Positions 16,507-24,859 of a DNA stretch of 64,000 nucleotides are shown one piece after another (positions within the stretch are counted from its first letter, which is position 1; each line of letters opens with the position of its first letter). The DNA lies in assembly GCA_016213405.1 (NCBI GenBank), contig JACRAM010000116.1:64269-128268 (forward strand), given 5' to 3'. The position numbers were made by a program, and so were the translations under genes. The notes under the pieces were generated by a model. It made no database searches. It worked only from the letters and a program-made list of their open reading frames with translations, and had not been told where the DNA came from. The DNA comes from Bacteroidota bacterium. Lineage in GTDB: Bacteria > Bacteroidota > Bacteroidia > Palsa-948.

Positions 16507-17727
16507 TCATGCAAACCGCATCGCCTTCACAGGCGTGATGTACGTGATGATGTAAGAGGGGAGGAGCAGCATGATGAAACAAACCACAAACGTGCCCGCG
16601 TTCAGCAGCAGAACGTGAATCAGGTTAAAGTTAATGGGAATGGAAGAAAGGTAATACGTTCTTTCGTCAAGCGCGATCAGGTGAAATTGTTTCTGCAAAA
16701 GGCAAAGAGAGATTCCCAAAAGGTTTCCAAAGAGCAATCCTCTCCCAATTAAATACACCGCGTTGTAAAGAAATATTTTTCGCACGCCCCAATTATTCAT
16801 TCCAAGCGCTTTGAGCGCGCCAATCATGTTGGTGCGTTCCAGTATCAGCACCAGCAATGCCGAAATCATGTTGATGGCTGCCACCAGCGCCATGAGCGCA
16901 ATCACCACCACCGCGTTGATGTCCTGTGCATCCAGCCATGAAAAGATCTGGCGGTTCAGTTCCTTAATGCTCTGAGCCAGAAAACTAAAACCGATGATTT
17001 CATTCACGGAGGCAGTAACTTCATCTAACTTCTCATAATCATTGAGCAGCACCTCAAATCCTCCTATGGAATCTTTGTTCCATCCGTTCAGCTTTTGAAT
17101 GTGAGCGATGTCGGCAATCACATACACCTGGTCAAATAGATCGCCCAGCCCGGTTGAATAAATGCCGCACACCGCAAATCTTCTTGCCCGCTGCTGCTGG
17201 TTCTCAATAAAGTAAATGATAATGGTGTCGTTCAGTTTCAGTCTCAGTTTCTCCGCGTGAAATTTTGAAATAAGAATTTTATCTGACTTAACGGAATCTG
17301 AAACCATGAATGGCTCTCCCTCCACAATGTTCTTTTTGAAAAACTCCCAGTCAAAATCGCTGCCCACGCCTTTCACCACCACGCCTTGCAGTTCATCTTT
17401 AGTTTTTATGATTCCTGCCTTCGTAGAAAAACTTTGTATGTGGCGGATGGAAGGATTCTTCTCCAGTTCGGCAAGAAAGGATGGATGTCGGTCAATGGGC
17501 GTTCCTTCATAGGATTCATTGTTATCGTAGTTGGTGATTTGAATGTGCGAGCCAAAGCCAATTACTTTATTGCGGATTTCTTTTTGAAACCCTGTAACAA
17601 TCGCCAGCGTCAGAATCATGATGGCAAGCCCAAGCGTAATTCCGAGAATAGCTATATTTACAATGGGTTTTGAAAAACCTTTGTTGTTGGATATTATTTT
17701 TTTAGATATGAAAAACTCTGTGTTCAT
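16507..17727 (-). CDS. LolC/LolE-type ABC transporter permease
   Basis: A 406-residue FtsX/LolC-family permease. One membrane helix at about 24-48 (IVNIAILGITLGLAIMILTL) is followed by a periplasmic MacB-PCD-like domain to about residue 265. Three C-terminal helices follow (about 270-295, 315-340 and 370-395). This four-helix topology fits lipoprotein-releasing permeases that extract outer-membrane lipoproteins from the inner membrane together with a LolD ATPase. No ATPase gene lies nearby. Bacteroidota often have a single LolC/E-like protein at such loci. The gene faces away from the NamZ-like gene. Confidence 0.85.
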   Translation of the reverse strand: MNTEFFISKKIISNNKGFSKPIVNIAILGITLGLAIMILTLAIVTGFQKEIRNKVIGFGSHIQITNYDNNESYEGTPIDRHPSFLAELEKNPSIRHIQSFSTKAGIIKTKDELQGVVVKGVGSDFDWEFFKKNIVEGEPFMVSDSVKSDKILISKFHAEKLRLKLNDTIIIYFIENQQQRARRFAVCGIYSTGLGDLFDQVYVIADIAHIQKLNGWNKDSIGGFEVLLNDYEKLDEVTASVNEIIGFSFLAQSIKELNRQIFSWLDAQDINAVVVIALMALVAAINMISALLVLILERTNMIGALKALGMNNWGVRKIFLYNAVYLIGRGLLFGNLLGISLCLLQKQFHLIALDERTYYLSSIPINFNLIHVLLLNAGTFVVCFIMLLLPSYIITYITPVKAMRFA

Positions 17728-17733
17728 CTACTA

Positions 17734-17760
17734 AATACTAATCAGTACGAATGTACTAAT
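17734..17760. repeat. 27-bp dispersed repeat, copy 1
   Basis: AATACTAATC-N-GTACGAATGTAC-N-AAT at 17734-17760 recurs at 59679-59705 with two mismatches. Each copy lies directly upstream of a minus-strand start codon (17727 and 59668). Confidence 0.75.
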
Positions 17761-17767
17761 TTCACTT

Positions 17768-18991
17768 ATGTTCAGTTTCTTCAGGATTTGTTTGTTGTCT
17801 ATTGTTTTCTGTCTATTTTCTACTGTTTGCTGTTTTTCTCAATTTGCCACTCCTCTCAAACTTCAGGACAAAACTTCTGCTGACCTGAAAGTTGGCGCAC
17901 AGCAAACCGAAAAATATTTCCCGCTGCTCAAGGATAAGCGCATTGCGGTGGTGGCGCACCCGGCATCCATGGTGAAGAACACTCATCTTGTTGATACGCT
18001 CGTCAGATCAGGATTTAAAGTGAAAAAGATTTTCGCGCCCGAGCACGGATTCAGGGGTGATGCCGAAGCGGGAGAAAAAATAAAAAACAATATGGATGCG
18101 AAGACAGGGCTTCCCGTGATTTCTCTCTATGGGAAAAACTTCAAGCCGAAACCCGAAGAACTAAAAGATGTGGATGTAGTGCTCTTTGATTTACAGGATG
18201 TGGGCGCAAGATTCTATACCTATCTCTCCACGCTTCATTACGTGATGGAGGCATGCGCGGAAAATAAAAAGCAACTCATCATTCTTGACCGCCCTAACCC
18301 TAACGGATATTTTGTTGACGGACCTGTTCTTGAACCAAAGTTCAAATCATTTTCAGGCATGCATCCCGTTCCCATCGTTTACGGAATGACGATTGGAGAA
18401 TACGCACGCATGATTAACGGAGAGAAATGGCTGGCGAATGGCGTGCAGTGCAAACTGGAAGTTATTTCAGTAGACGGGTATACGCACAACGATTTGTACC
18501 AGCTTCCTGTCAAGCCATCTCCCAATCTTCCGAACATGTCATCTGTTTATTTATATCCTACTCTTTGTTTGTTTGAAGGAACGATTGTCAGCGTTGGCAG
18601 AGGAACCGACAAGCCCTTTCAGCAATTTGGTTATCCTGAACTGAAGGCAGGGAACGATGCCTTTACTCCTCATCCTGTTAATGGAGCCAGCGAAAACCCT
18701 ATGTACAACGGGCAACTGTGCTGGGGATTTGATGTTTCTGCTTTCGGAGAAATGTATGTGAAGTATTATGAAAAAATAAATCTTTTCTGGATGCTGAACC
18801 TTTACAAGACTTCTCCATTGAAAGAAAAATTCTTCAATAACTATTTTAATTCCCTTGCGGGAAACGAAACGCTTCAAAAGCAAATCAAGGAAGACAAAAC
18901 AGAAGAGGAAATCCGAAATTCATGGGAAGAAGGGCTAACAAAGTTCAAACAGATAAGAAAGAAATATATCATTTACCCTGATTTTGAATAA
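17768..18991 (+). CDS. namZ: DUF1343 exo-beta-N-acetylmuramidase (NamZ-like)
   Basis: A 407-residue exported protein with the DUF1343/NamZ signatures FAPEHGFRG, ISLYGK, DVVLFDLQDVGARFYTY and LDRPNPNG. Bacillus subtilis NamZ releases terminal MurNAc from peptidoglycan fragments, so a role in cell-wall recycling in the periplasm is expected. The ATG at 17768 starts a signal peptide whose core (LLSIVFC-LFSTVCC) is encoded by 7-bp tandem repeats (about 17789-17838). The mature protein begins near SQFATPL. The symbol is assigned by family; no biochemical residue test was made. Confidence 0.85.
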   Translation: MFSFFRICLLSIVFCLFSTVCCFSQFATPLKLQDKTSADLKVGAQQTEKYFPLLKDKRIAVVAHPASMVKNTHLVDTLVRSGFKVKKIFAPEHGFRGDAEAGEKIKNNMDAKTGLPVISLYGKNFKPKPEELKDVDVVLFDLQDVGARFYTYLSTLHYVMEACAENKKQLIILDRPNPNGYFVDGPVLEPKFKSFSGMHPVPIVYGMTIGEYARMINGEKWLANGVQCKLEVISVDGYTHNDLYQLPVKPSPNLPNMSSVYLYPTLCLFEGTIVSVGRGTDKPFQQFGYPELKAGNDAFTPHPVNGASENPMYNGQLCWGFDVSAFGEMYVKYYEKINLFWMLNLYKTSPLKEKFFNNYFNSLAGNETLQKQIKEDKTEEEIRNSWEEGLTKFKQIRKKYIIYPDFE

Positions 18992-19042
18992 ATCATGAAA
19001 CTTTTTTCAAAACAGAACGTACTAACTCTCAAATCCATTCAC

Positions 19043-19810
19043 ATGAAAAAAATATTCTCTTTACTATTAGTTCTTTTTGCATCAACCGGATTGTTTGCAA
19101 AAAACACTACCGAAGTTATTGCTGATTCAACATCACGCGATACTTCCAAATCAGGAAACAGTTTTTTCAGACATGAACTGAGTTTAGGCGCAACAAATTT
19201 ATCAGACCGCATGTTTCCCTTTTTGTACTGGGATTATTTTTATATTGATTATTACGATTTCAGTGATTACTTTTTTATTATGACAAATAATATGACTGTT
19301 CCTACGTATGGGCTTTCCTATAAATTTCATTTCAGAAAAATTGCATTGCGTGCCGGTTTGGATTTTAATACTGACAGGAGTAATCTTAAGAAAACTAAGT
19401 CTTACTCTTCAACATCACTTACAAGCAAGGAAGAATATTGGTTTTCCCGCTTTGGCGGAAGGATTGGTATGGAAGTGAAGAAAGATGCAGGCAAAACCCA
19501 ATGGTATGCCGGTGGAGATTTATTCTTTGAATACTTTAGTTCAAAATACCAATTTACAGATTTAGGTATTATAGATGATTACAAATTTACCCGTATCACA
19601 TTCGGAATGAGTCCTCTTATAGGAGTTCGGTATTATTTAAGCAAAATAATTTCTCTCTCTGCTGAATCCAAATTCAATATTTATTATAATACATACAAAA
19701 TTGATTATATGAATACAGATCCCTCTCCTTATTGGTATATATATATTGGTTCAGGATTAAGCACCAAAATAAGTCCCATCGGTCAAATTGGAGTGAACAT
19801 TCATTTTTAA
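19043..19810 (+). CDS. Outer-membrane beta-barrel protein
   Basis: A 255-residue protein starting at the ATG at 19043, where a signal peptide begins (MKKIFSLLLVLFASTGLFA). An upstream in-frame ATG at 18995 would add a hydrophilic leader and is less likely. The mature part has alternating strands rich in Tyr, Phe and Gly and ends in NIHF, a terminal aromatic typical of barrels. It lies 51 bp after the NamZ-like gene and may share its transcript. No specific family was recognised. Confidence 0.75.
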   Translation: MKKIFSLLLVLFASTGLFAKNTTEVIADSTSRDTSKSGNSFFRHELSLGATNLSDRMFPFLYWDYFYIDYYDFSDYFFIMTNNMTVPTYGLSYKFHFRKIALRAGLDFNTDRSNLKKTKSYSSTSLTSKEEYWFSRFGGRIGMEVKKDAGKTQWYAGGDLFFEYFSSKYQFTDLGIIDDYKFTRITFGMSPLIGVRYYLSKIISLSAESKFNIYYNTYKIDYMNTDPSPYWYIYIGSGLSTKISPIGQIGVNIHF

Positions 19811-19838
19811 TTTCATCGGTTCAGGATCAATAGTTGTT

Positions 19839-20336
19839 TCAGAACTTATGATTACGAAGCATCCCTGCCACCTTCTTGTCAATAGGGAAAGTAAAATCGT
19901 TTTCATTTATTTCTGCAATTGAAATCCATCGGAAAGATTGGGAAGAAGCCCCTCCTACCTGCCCGCCCGGCAGGCGGGAATCCTCCCCATCGGGGAAGGC
20001 TTGCTGTCTCTTATCTCCCTCCCCAATGGGGAGGGCAGGGGTGGGGCTTGAGTTTTTGGTCTTCACTAAATAATAAATGCTGATTATCTGCTGGTCGTGA
20101 TGAAAGGCGGAGAGTTGAAAAAAATCTGTGGTGTAAAAATGTTTCAATATTTCGATTTCGCAGCCGAGCTCTTCTTTAAATTCTCTTTTTAGGCAGTCCA
20201 AAGTCCCTTCGCCCCACTGTAATCCGCCTCCGGGAAATTTTGTCATCTCTTTTCCGAAACGGAATTCATCCGTTACAAGCACTTCATTATTGTCGTTTAT
20301 CAGCAAACCATAAACGCGTATATTGAAAATGGACAT
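19839..20336 (-). CDS. Nudix hydrolase with repeat-encoded insertion
   Basis: A 165-residue Nudix protein. The Nudix box lies at about 38-60: GGLQWGE, then seven residues, then REFKEELGC, with the metal-binding Glu residues intact. Residues about 96-131 (PTPALPIGEG ... RLPGGQVGG) are encoded by a composite palindromic repeat (19946-20049). They have no counterpart in typical Nudix proteins and separate two conserved strands (ISIYYLVK and FRWISIAEI). The insertion keeps the frame and sits in a probable surface loop, so activity may survive. The nucleotide or phosphosugar substrate is unknown. Confidence 0.85.
   Translation of the reverse strand: MSIFNIRVYGLLINDNNEVLVTDEFRFGKEMTKFPGGGLQWGEGTLDCLKREFKEELGCEIEILKHFYTTDFFQLSAFHHDQQIISIYYLVKTKNSSPTPALPIGEGDKRQQAFPDGEDSRLPGGQVGGASSQSFRWISIAEINENDFTFPIDKKVAGMLRNHKF
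19946..20049. repeat. Composite palindromic repeat inside the Nudix gene
   Basis: The block is bounded by AAGCCCC (19946-19952) and GGGGCTT (20043-20049), with three internal hairpins: CCTGCC/GGCAGG, CCCC-AT-CGGGG and CCTCCCC/GGGGAGG. It shares end signature and organisation with 14385-14516 and 54465-54551. It is translated in frame on the minus strand. Confidence 0.8.
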
Positions 20337-20367
20337 ACCTTTGGATTAGTAACTCACTTTACGCAAA

Positions 20368-20456
20368 ATGTTCAATATTCAATGTTCAATTCTCAATTCT
20401 CAAATAAAAAAACACAGTGCAATTCATTGAACATTGCGTATTGAATATTGAATATT
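20368..20456. repeat. Heptamer repeats forming an inverted pair
   Basis: TTCAATA/TTCAATG/TTCAATT-type heptamers at about 20368-20403 face ATTGAAC/ATTGAAT-type heptamers at about 20422-20456, giving a long imperfect hairpin. It lies between the divergent Nudix gene and the queuosine-precursor transporter gene and may overlap their promoters. Confidence 0.75.
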
Positions 20457-20518
20457 TTTTTTAAAATGACTTGTGCGTAACATCAGTTAGTAAAACAAAA
20501 GTATTAAAAACATCTACT

Positions 20519-21223
20519 ATGATTTTCAAATCGAAAAAGGAAATGCTTTATGTGATTCTTGCCATGTTTTTTGTCACCAACGCCATTGTGGCAGAAATGA
20601 TAGGAGGAAAGCTAATTGACATACATCTTTTCGGTTTCAGTTTTAAATTCAGTATTGGCATTCTTCCCTGGCCCATTGTTTTTCTTTCCACCGATTTGAT
20701 AAATGAATATTTCGGCAAAACAGGAGTGAGAAAATTATCCATCATCACTGCCTGCCTGATTGGGTATGCGTTCCTTCTTCTTTTTGGGAGCATGAAAGTT
20801 CCTGCCGCGTCTTTTTCGCCTGTGCAGGATGATGCCTTCACCAACGTGTTCGGGCAATCCATGTGGATTATTGCAGGAAGCATCACCGCATTTTTAGTTT
20901 CGCAGATGATTGATGTTTTTCTTTTCTGGTTTTTCCGAAACAGGACTGGCGGAAAACTTCTCTGGCTTCGTTCAACGGGGTCAACGGTGGTTTCGCAACT
21001 GATAGATTCATTTATCGTTCTTGGGATAGGGTTTCTTCTTCCCGGAAAAATTTCCATTTCTGATTTTGTAAATGTGGGGCTGACTAATTATTCCGGAAAA
21101 CTGATAATAGCTATTGCGCTCACGCCATTAATTTATCTGGGGCATTTCCTGATAAATAAATACATCGGAGAAAATGAATCACACACAATGATTGAAGAAG
21201 TTGTGAAAGAAGAAAAAAAATAA
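20519..21223 (+). CDS. yhhQ: Queuosine precursor transporter (YhhQ/VUT family)
   Basis: A 234-residue membrane protein with about six helices and the VUT-family hallmarks LSTDLINEYFGK and a later STVVSQLIDSFIV. YhhQ-type proteins import preQ0/preQ1 for queuosine-tRNA synthesis. A 7-carboxy-7-deazaguanine synthase (queE) lies at 45645-46295, so the cell may both make and salvage the precursor. The ATG at 20519 is chosen; an in-frame TTG at 20471 would add a non-conserved leader. Confidence 0.85.
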   Translation: MIFKSKKEMLYVILAMFFVTNAIVAEMIGGKLIDIHLFGFSFKFSIGILPWPIVFLSTDLINEYFGKTGVRKLSIITACLIGYAFLLLFGSMKVPAASFSPVQDDAFTNVFGQSMWIIAGSITAFLVSQMIDVFLFWFFRNRTGGKLLWLRSTGSTVVSQLIDSFIVLGIGFLLPGKISISDFVNVGLTNYSGKLIIAIALTPLIYLGHFLINKYIGENESHTMIEEVVKEEKK

Positions 21224-22129
21224 TCAGAACTTTGAGCGTGAACGCTTTCGATACATCACCTTGTAGCCAACCGTAAATACACCAAACATGTAAGCATCCT
21301 TATCTGTGTGGTCGCCCCGCTGTTCTCCGATGCATGGGTAGCAGACGTCCGGTCTGTTTTGATCTGCGGGGTTAGCAAAATAAATTGCCTTCGGATTTCC
21401 ATTAAAAATGGCAGGGTCAGCGTAATTAGAACTGACATCATCCATATAATCTGTAAAAGTTTTTCTCATGCCGAGTTCAAAGCCAACTCCCCAGTAACGG
21501 TTAATCGCAAAACGGGCTCCCCCGCCTAAAGAAATTAAACCTGTTAACCTGGAATAAGTGACTCCTTCTGTCTTCAGCGGCTGCAACGCATACCATGCCT
21601 TGTTTGTATACCTGCCTTTGGGATTAAAATAAACGGCACCTCCGCCTCCGAATAAATAAATCTGCCGGTCCTTATGTGACATTCCGCGCACGCCTTTGAT
21701 TTTATAAATATGACCCTTCTGCTCCTTGATAAAATTAAATTCTACTTGTCCGGAAAGTTCAAAAATATTTGACTTGAAGTTGATGTTTCTTCTGTTGCGG
21801 AAATATTCTTTGGTTAGTTTGTCATCCCCTCTTAGAATTCCCCAATAAATATTTCCTTTTACTGAAAAGTATTGCTGTACTTTAAATCGGATGCCCGCAC
21901 CAAGTGCCGGGCGGGTTAAAACAAGCTCAAGATCCTTCAATCCATTTGTTCCAACCTGATTTGCTCCCCCCAAGTCACCGAGAAAATTAGAAGCGCCCAA
22001 AGAACCAATCAACTCATAACGGTAAGGGGGCTTTTTTCTGCCAAAAGTACTGCGTCTGCGCTTGTGCTGTGCATCTGCTTCTGAAGCAATAATAGAAAAC
22101 AATAATATGAACAATAATATCTTACGCAT
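21224..22129 (-). CDS. DUF6089-like outer-membrane beta-barrel protein
   Basis: A 301-residue protein with a signal peptide (MRKILLFILLFSIIASEADA) followed by a basic stretch HKRRRSTFGRKK. The conserved block YELIGSLGASNFLGDLGGANQVG and RYWGVGFELGMRKTFTDYMDDVS are patterns I associate with DUF6089 barrels of Bacteroidota. Tyr- and Gly-rich strands support an outer-membrane barrel. A TACTTTTG box on the minus strand at 22149-22156 may be its -7 element. It ends one base after the stop of the convergent transporter gene. Confidence 0.75.
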   Translation of the reverse strand: MRKILLFILLFSIIASEADAQHKRRRSTFGRKKPPYRYELIGSLGASNFLGDLGGANQVGTNGLKDLELVLTRPALGAGIRFKVQQYFSVKGNIYWGILRGDDKLTKEYFRNRRNINFKSNIFELSGQVEFNFIKEQKGHIYKIKGVRGMSHKDRQIYLFGGGGAVYFNPKGRYTNKAWYALQPLKTEGVTYSRLTGLISLGGGARFAINRYWGVGFELGMRKTFTDYMDDVSSNYADPAIFNGNPKAIYFANPADQNRPDVCYPCIGEQRGDHTDKDAYMFGVFTVGYKVMYRKRSRSKF

Positions 22130-22207
22130 TATATTTACAACTTTGTATGCAAAAGTAGAGAAAAAATTCTTTTAAGAGAATAATAAATTTTAACAAAAAA
22201 TCTATAG

Positions 22208-22236
22208 TGCGAGAGAGAGAATTTGAACCTCTGCAG
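22208..22236 (-). pseudogene. Remnant 3' half of a tRNA
   Basis: On the minus strand a T-arm (AGAGG-TTCAAAT-TCTCT) is followed by CTCTCGC and a discriminator A, the 3' half of a tRNA. The matching 5' acceptor (GCGAGAG) is absent upstream; a 20-bp hairpin (22245-22264) and then the intact tRNA-Leu occupy that space. It is probably a decayed second tRNA, perhaps Leu. Confidence 0.5.
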
Positions 22237-22244
22237 ATTACTCC

Positions 22245-22264
22245 ATCCCGCAATTCTGCGGGAT
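22245..22264. repeat. Perfect REP-like hairpin
   Basis: ATCCCGCA, loop ATTC, TGCGGGAT: an 8-bp perfect stem directly beside the tRNA remnant and 10 bp from the 3' end of the intact tRNA-Leu. Confidence 0.7.
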
Positions 22265-22274
22265 GCGCCATTTG

Positions 22275-22356
22275 TGCCCGGGAGAGGACTTGAACCTCCA
22301 TGCCTTACGGCATACGCTTCTGAGACGTACGTGTCTGCCAATTCCACCACCCGGGC
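22275..22356 (-). tRNA. tRNA-Leu (anticodon CAG)
   Basis: The minus strand gives an 82-nt cloverleaf. The acceptor GCCCGGG pairs with CCCGGGC (discriminator A). The D-arm contains GGTGGAATTGGCAGAC. The anticodon stem TACGT/GCGTA encloses loop CTCAGAA, so the anticodon is CAG. A class II variable arm (ATGCCGTAAGGCAT) and T-arm GTTCAAGTC follow. The long variable arm and CAG anticodon identify leucine. CCA is not encoded. It lies just upstream of the remnant tRNA half on the same strand. Confidence 0.93.
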
Positions 22357-22401
22357 AAGGAACTGCAAATGTCGGAGTTTTTTGAAAACAGAGATGAGCA
22401 A

Positions 22402-24009
22402 TTAGGCATTCACCGTAACCTTCGGAGCCGCAGAAAGAATCTCATCATTTGCCGCACTTGCATACTGCTGAAAGTTTTTCACAAACGATTTTGCAAGTTC
22501 ATTTGCTTTTGCATCGTATGCATCTTTATCCTTCCAAGTATTTCTTGGGTTAAGCATTTCGGTAGGAATGTTCGGACAAACTGTTGGCATGCTGAGATTG
22601 AAAACAGGAAGGGTTTCAAACTTCACCTTTTCAAGTTCTCCGTTTAGGGCTGCAGTAATGAGTGCCCTTGTGTAGGAAAGTTTGATTCTGTTTCCTATTC
22701 CATAAGAACCGCCAGTCCATCCGGTATTTACCAGCCAAACATTTATGTTTTTATTTTCTTTCAGTTTTTTTCCGAGAAGCTCTGCATATTTTGTAGGGTG
22801 AAGCGGAAGAAATGCCTTTCCGAAACAGGCAGAAAAAGTCAGAGTAGGTTCTGTGATTCCCATTTCTGTTCCGGCCACTTTTGCCGTATAGCCTGAAATG
22901 AAATGATACATTGCCTGTCCTGTTGTGAGTTTTGAAATAGGAGGAATCACTCCAAACGCATCGCAGGTGAGGAAGAAAATATTTTTCGGGATTCCGCCAA
23001 CAGAAGGTTCCAGCGCGTTGTCAATGAAATGTATGGGGTAAGCAACACGGGTATTTTCAGTTACGGAAATATCTTCGTAGTTCACTTTTTTTGTTCCGGG
23101 AAAGAAACGTGTGTTTTCTAAAAGCGCTCCTTCGTGTATTGCCCTGAAGATCTGTGGCTCTTTTTCTTCGGTGAGGTTCACGCATTTGGCATAACATCCT
23201 CCTTCGAAATTGAAAATTGTTTTCTCTGCCCATCCGTGCTCATCGTCTCCGATTAGTCCACGGTTCGGATCAGCAGATAAAGTTGTTTTTCCTGTTCCAC
23301 TCAGTCCAAAGAAAATAGCGGTATCGCCTTTCTCCCCCACATTTGCGGAACAATGCATGGAGAGTACTCCTTTTTCATGCGGAAGAATATAATTGAGCAG
23401 GGTGAAAATGCCTTTTTTTATTTCGCCTGTGTAAGCGCTTCCACCTATGAGAATAATTTTTTTTGTGAGATTTAGAATAGTAAAATTGTGCTGGCGTGTT
23501 CCGTCAGCAGAAGCATCGGCACGGAAGTTTGGCGCGTTAAGAATGGTCCATTCTGGATTAAAAGAAGTTAATTCATCTTTTGCCGGTCGCAAGAAAAGGT
23601 TATTTGCAAATAAATTTGACCAGGGAAGTTCAGTTACCACGCGCACAGCTAAGCGATAATTCTTATCTGCGCAGGCGTAGGAATCGCGCACGTAAATTTC
23701 TTTTCCTGAAAGATAACCGACTACTTTATTATAAAGCGCATCGAACTTCTGCGAATCAAATTTAAAATTCACATCGCCCCACCAGATGGTATCTTTCGAA
23801 ATGCTGTCCAGCACAGTGAATTTATCTTTAGGAGAACGTCCTGTGAATTCTCCGGTATCAACCGCGAGGGCTTTGGTATCGGTGAGTACGCCTTGTTTGA
23901 GGCGCAGTGTTTCTTCGGTGAGTTGTGCGGGGGTTAAGTTCCAGTGAGCATTTGCTTTGTTAATGCCGATTGACTGGAGCCATTGCTGTCCGTTATTTGT
24001 TGCGTTCAT
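22402..24009 (-). CDS. pckA: Phosphoenolpyruvate carboxykinase (ATP)
   Basis: A 535-residue cytosolic enzyme of normal family length that converts oxaloacetate and ATP to PEP, CO2 and ADP. Visible signatures are FTGRSPKDKF near residue 53, the kinase-1a P-loop GLSGTGKTTLSADP near 233, the metal-binding IGDDEHGW just after it, and NTGWTGGSYG near 435. The coding strand is complete. In Bacteroidota this enzyme serves gluconeogenesis and, in some, CO2 fixation during fermentation. It is monocistronic between a lipoprotein gene and the tRNA. Confidence 0.96.
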   Translation of the reverse strand: MNATNNGQQWLQSIGINKANAHWNLTPAQLTEETLRLKQGVLTDTKALAVDTGEFTGRSPKDKFTVLDSISKDTIWWGDVNFKFDSQKFDALYNKVVGYLSGKEIYVRDSYACADKNYRLAVRVVTELPWSNLFANNLFLRPAKDELTSFNPEWTILNAPNFRADASADGTRQHNFTILNLTKKIILIGGSAYTGEIKKGIFTLLNYILPHEKGVLSMHCSANVGEKGDTAIFFGLSGTGKTTLSADPNRGLIGDDEHGWAEKTIFNFEGGCYAKCVNLTEEKEPQIFRAIHEGALLENTRFFPGTKKVNYEDISVTENTRVAYPIHFIDNALEPSVGGIPKNIFFLTCDAFGVIPPISKLTTGQAMYHFISGYTAKVAGTEMGITEPTLTFSACFGKAFLPLHPTKYAELLGKKLKENKNINVWLVNTGWTGGSYGIGNRIKLSYTRALITAALNGELEKVKFETLPVFNLSMPTVCPNIPTEMLNPRNTWKDKDAYDAKANELAKSFVKNFQQYASAANDEILSAAPKVTVNA

Positions 24010-24069
24010 GGTAATTTTTTTTTAGAAGGCGAATCTAAAAAAATCACTTAATGAAGAATATGATATGGC

Positions 24070-24849
24070 TCAATGTTTATGAACACAGGCAGTATTTTCA
24101 TTGATATGAACAAGAGCAGATTTGCTGAGCACTTCTTTTGCTTTTTTTACGAAATCTGTCTGTTCAGCTGTGGATAACTCTGAGAGTTTTAAACAATAAT
24201 CCACTTCTCCTTCGCGCCCCCAATGGGTGGGTTCATAAACTATTTTTTTAGAATAAGAAGTCAGGAATTTTTCAAACTCACCGTTCACTTTGCTGTCAAT
24301 TCCTCCGCCTTTGCTGTAAAAAGAAATAACGAGTGGATACGTTTCTTCTTGTGCAGTATTGGGAAGAGGAGGCCAGTTGCTGTGATCACATTTTGCGTTT
24401 TCTTTTGTGTGAACTAATTTTGACTTTGCAAGAAGCTCAGTTGCTTTTTTTACAAATTCAGTTTGCTCAGCAGGCGTTAGCTCTTTCAGCGTGAGGCAAT
24501 AATCTACTTCTCCTTCGCGTCCCCAGTGAGAAGGGGAATAGTTTATTTTTTTAGGATTAGGATAAGTATCAAGAAACTTTACAAACTCCTCATTTACTTT
24601 ACTGTCAATTCCTTGTCCGATACTGTAAAAAGAAACTACGAAACGCTCGTTCTCCTCTTTAGGATTTGCAGGTCCGTTTATGGGTTGAGGAATTATAGTT
24701 TGTGTTGGAGCAGAAGTGGTAGTTGTCTGCTGCTGCGGAGTTGTATATGCAGAAGAATCGGTTGGTGCGCTCTTTTTATTCTGGCATGAATCGACAGAAA
24801 GAAGAACTGAACTGATGATAATTAAGTGAGTGTGGAGAATTGTTTTCAT
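24070..24849 (-). CDS. Lipoprotein with two tandem copies of an unknown domain
   Basis: A 259-residue protein. The signal peptide ends in a lipobox-like VDSC with Cys22, followed by a Ser/Thr/Gln/Pro linker to about residue 65. Two homologous units of about 90 residues follow. Each contains the pattern VSFYS-GxGIDSKVN-EF-KFL, then HWGREGEVDYCL-L-EL, AEQT-FVKKA, and a terminal Cys near the end. Each unit has two Cys, perhaps a disulfide. No known family was recognised. It is likely periplasmic or outer-membrane anchored. Confidence 0.75.
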   Translation of the reverse strand: MKTILHTHLIIISSVLLSVDSCQNKKSAPTDSSAYTTPQQQTTTTSAPTQTIIPQPINGPANPKEENERFVVSFYSIGQGIDSKVNEEFVKFLDTYPNPKKINYSPSHWGREGEVDYCLTLKELTPAEQTEFVKKATELLAKSKLVHTKENAKCDHSNWPPLPNTAQEETYPLVISFYSKGGGIDSKVNGEFEKFLTSYSKKIVYEPTHWGREGEVDYCLKLSELSTAEQTDFVKKAKEVLSKSALVHINENTACVHKH

Positions 24850-24859
24850 ATTTTTATTT

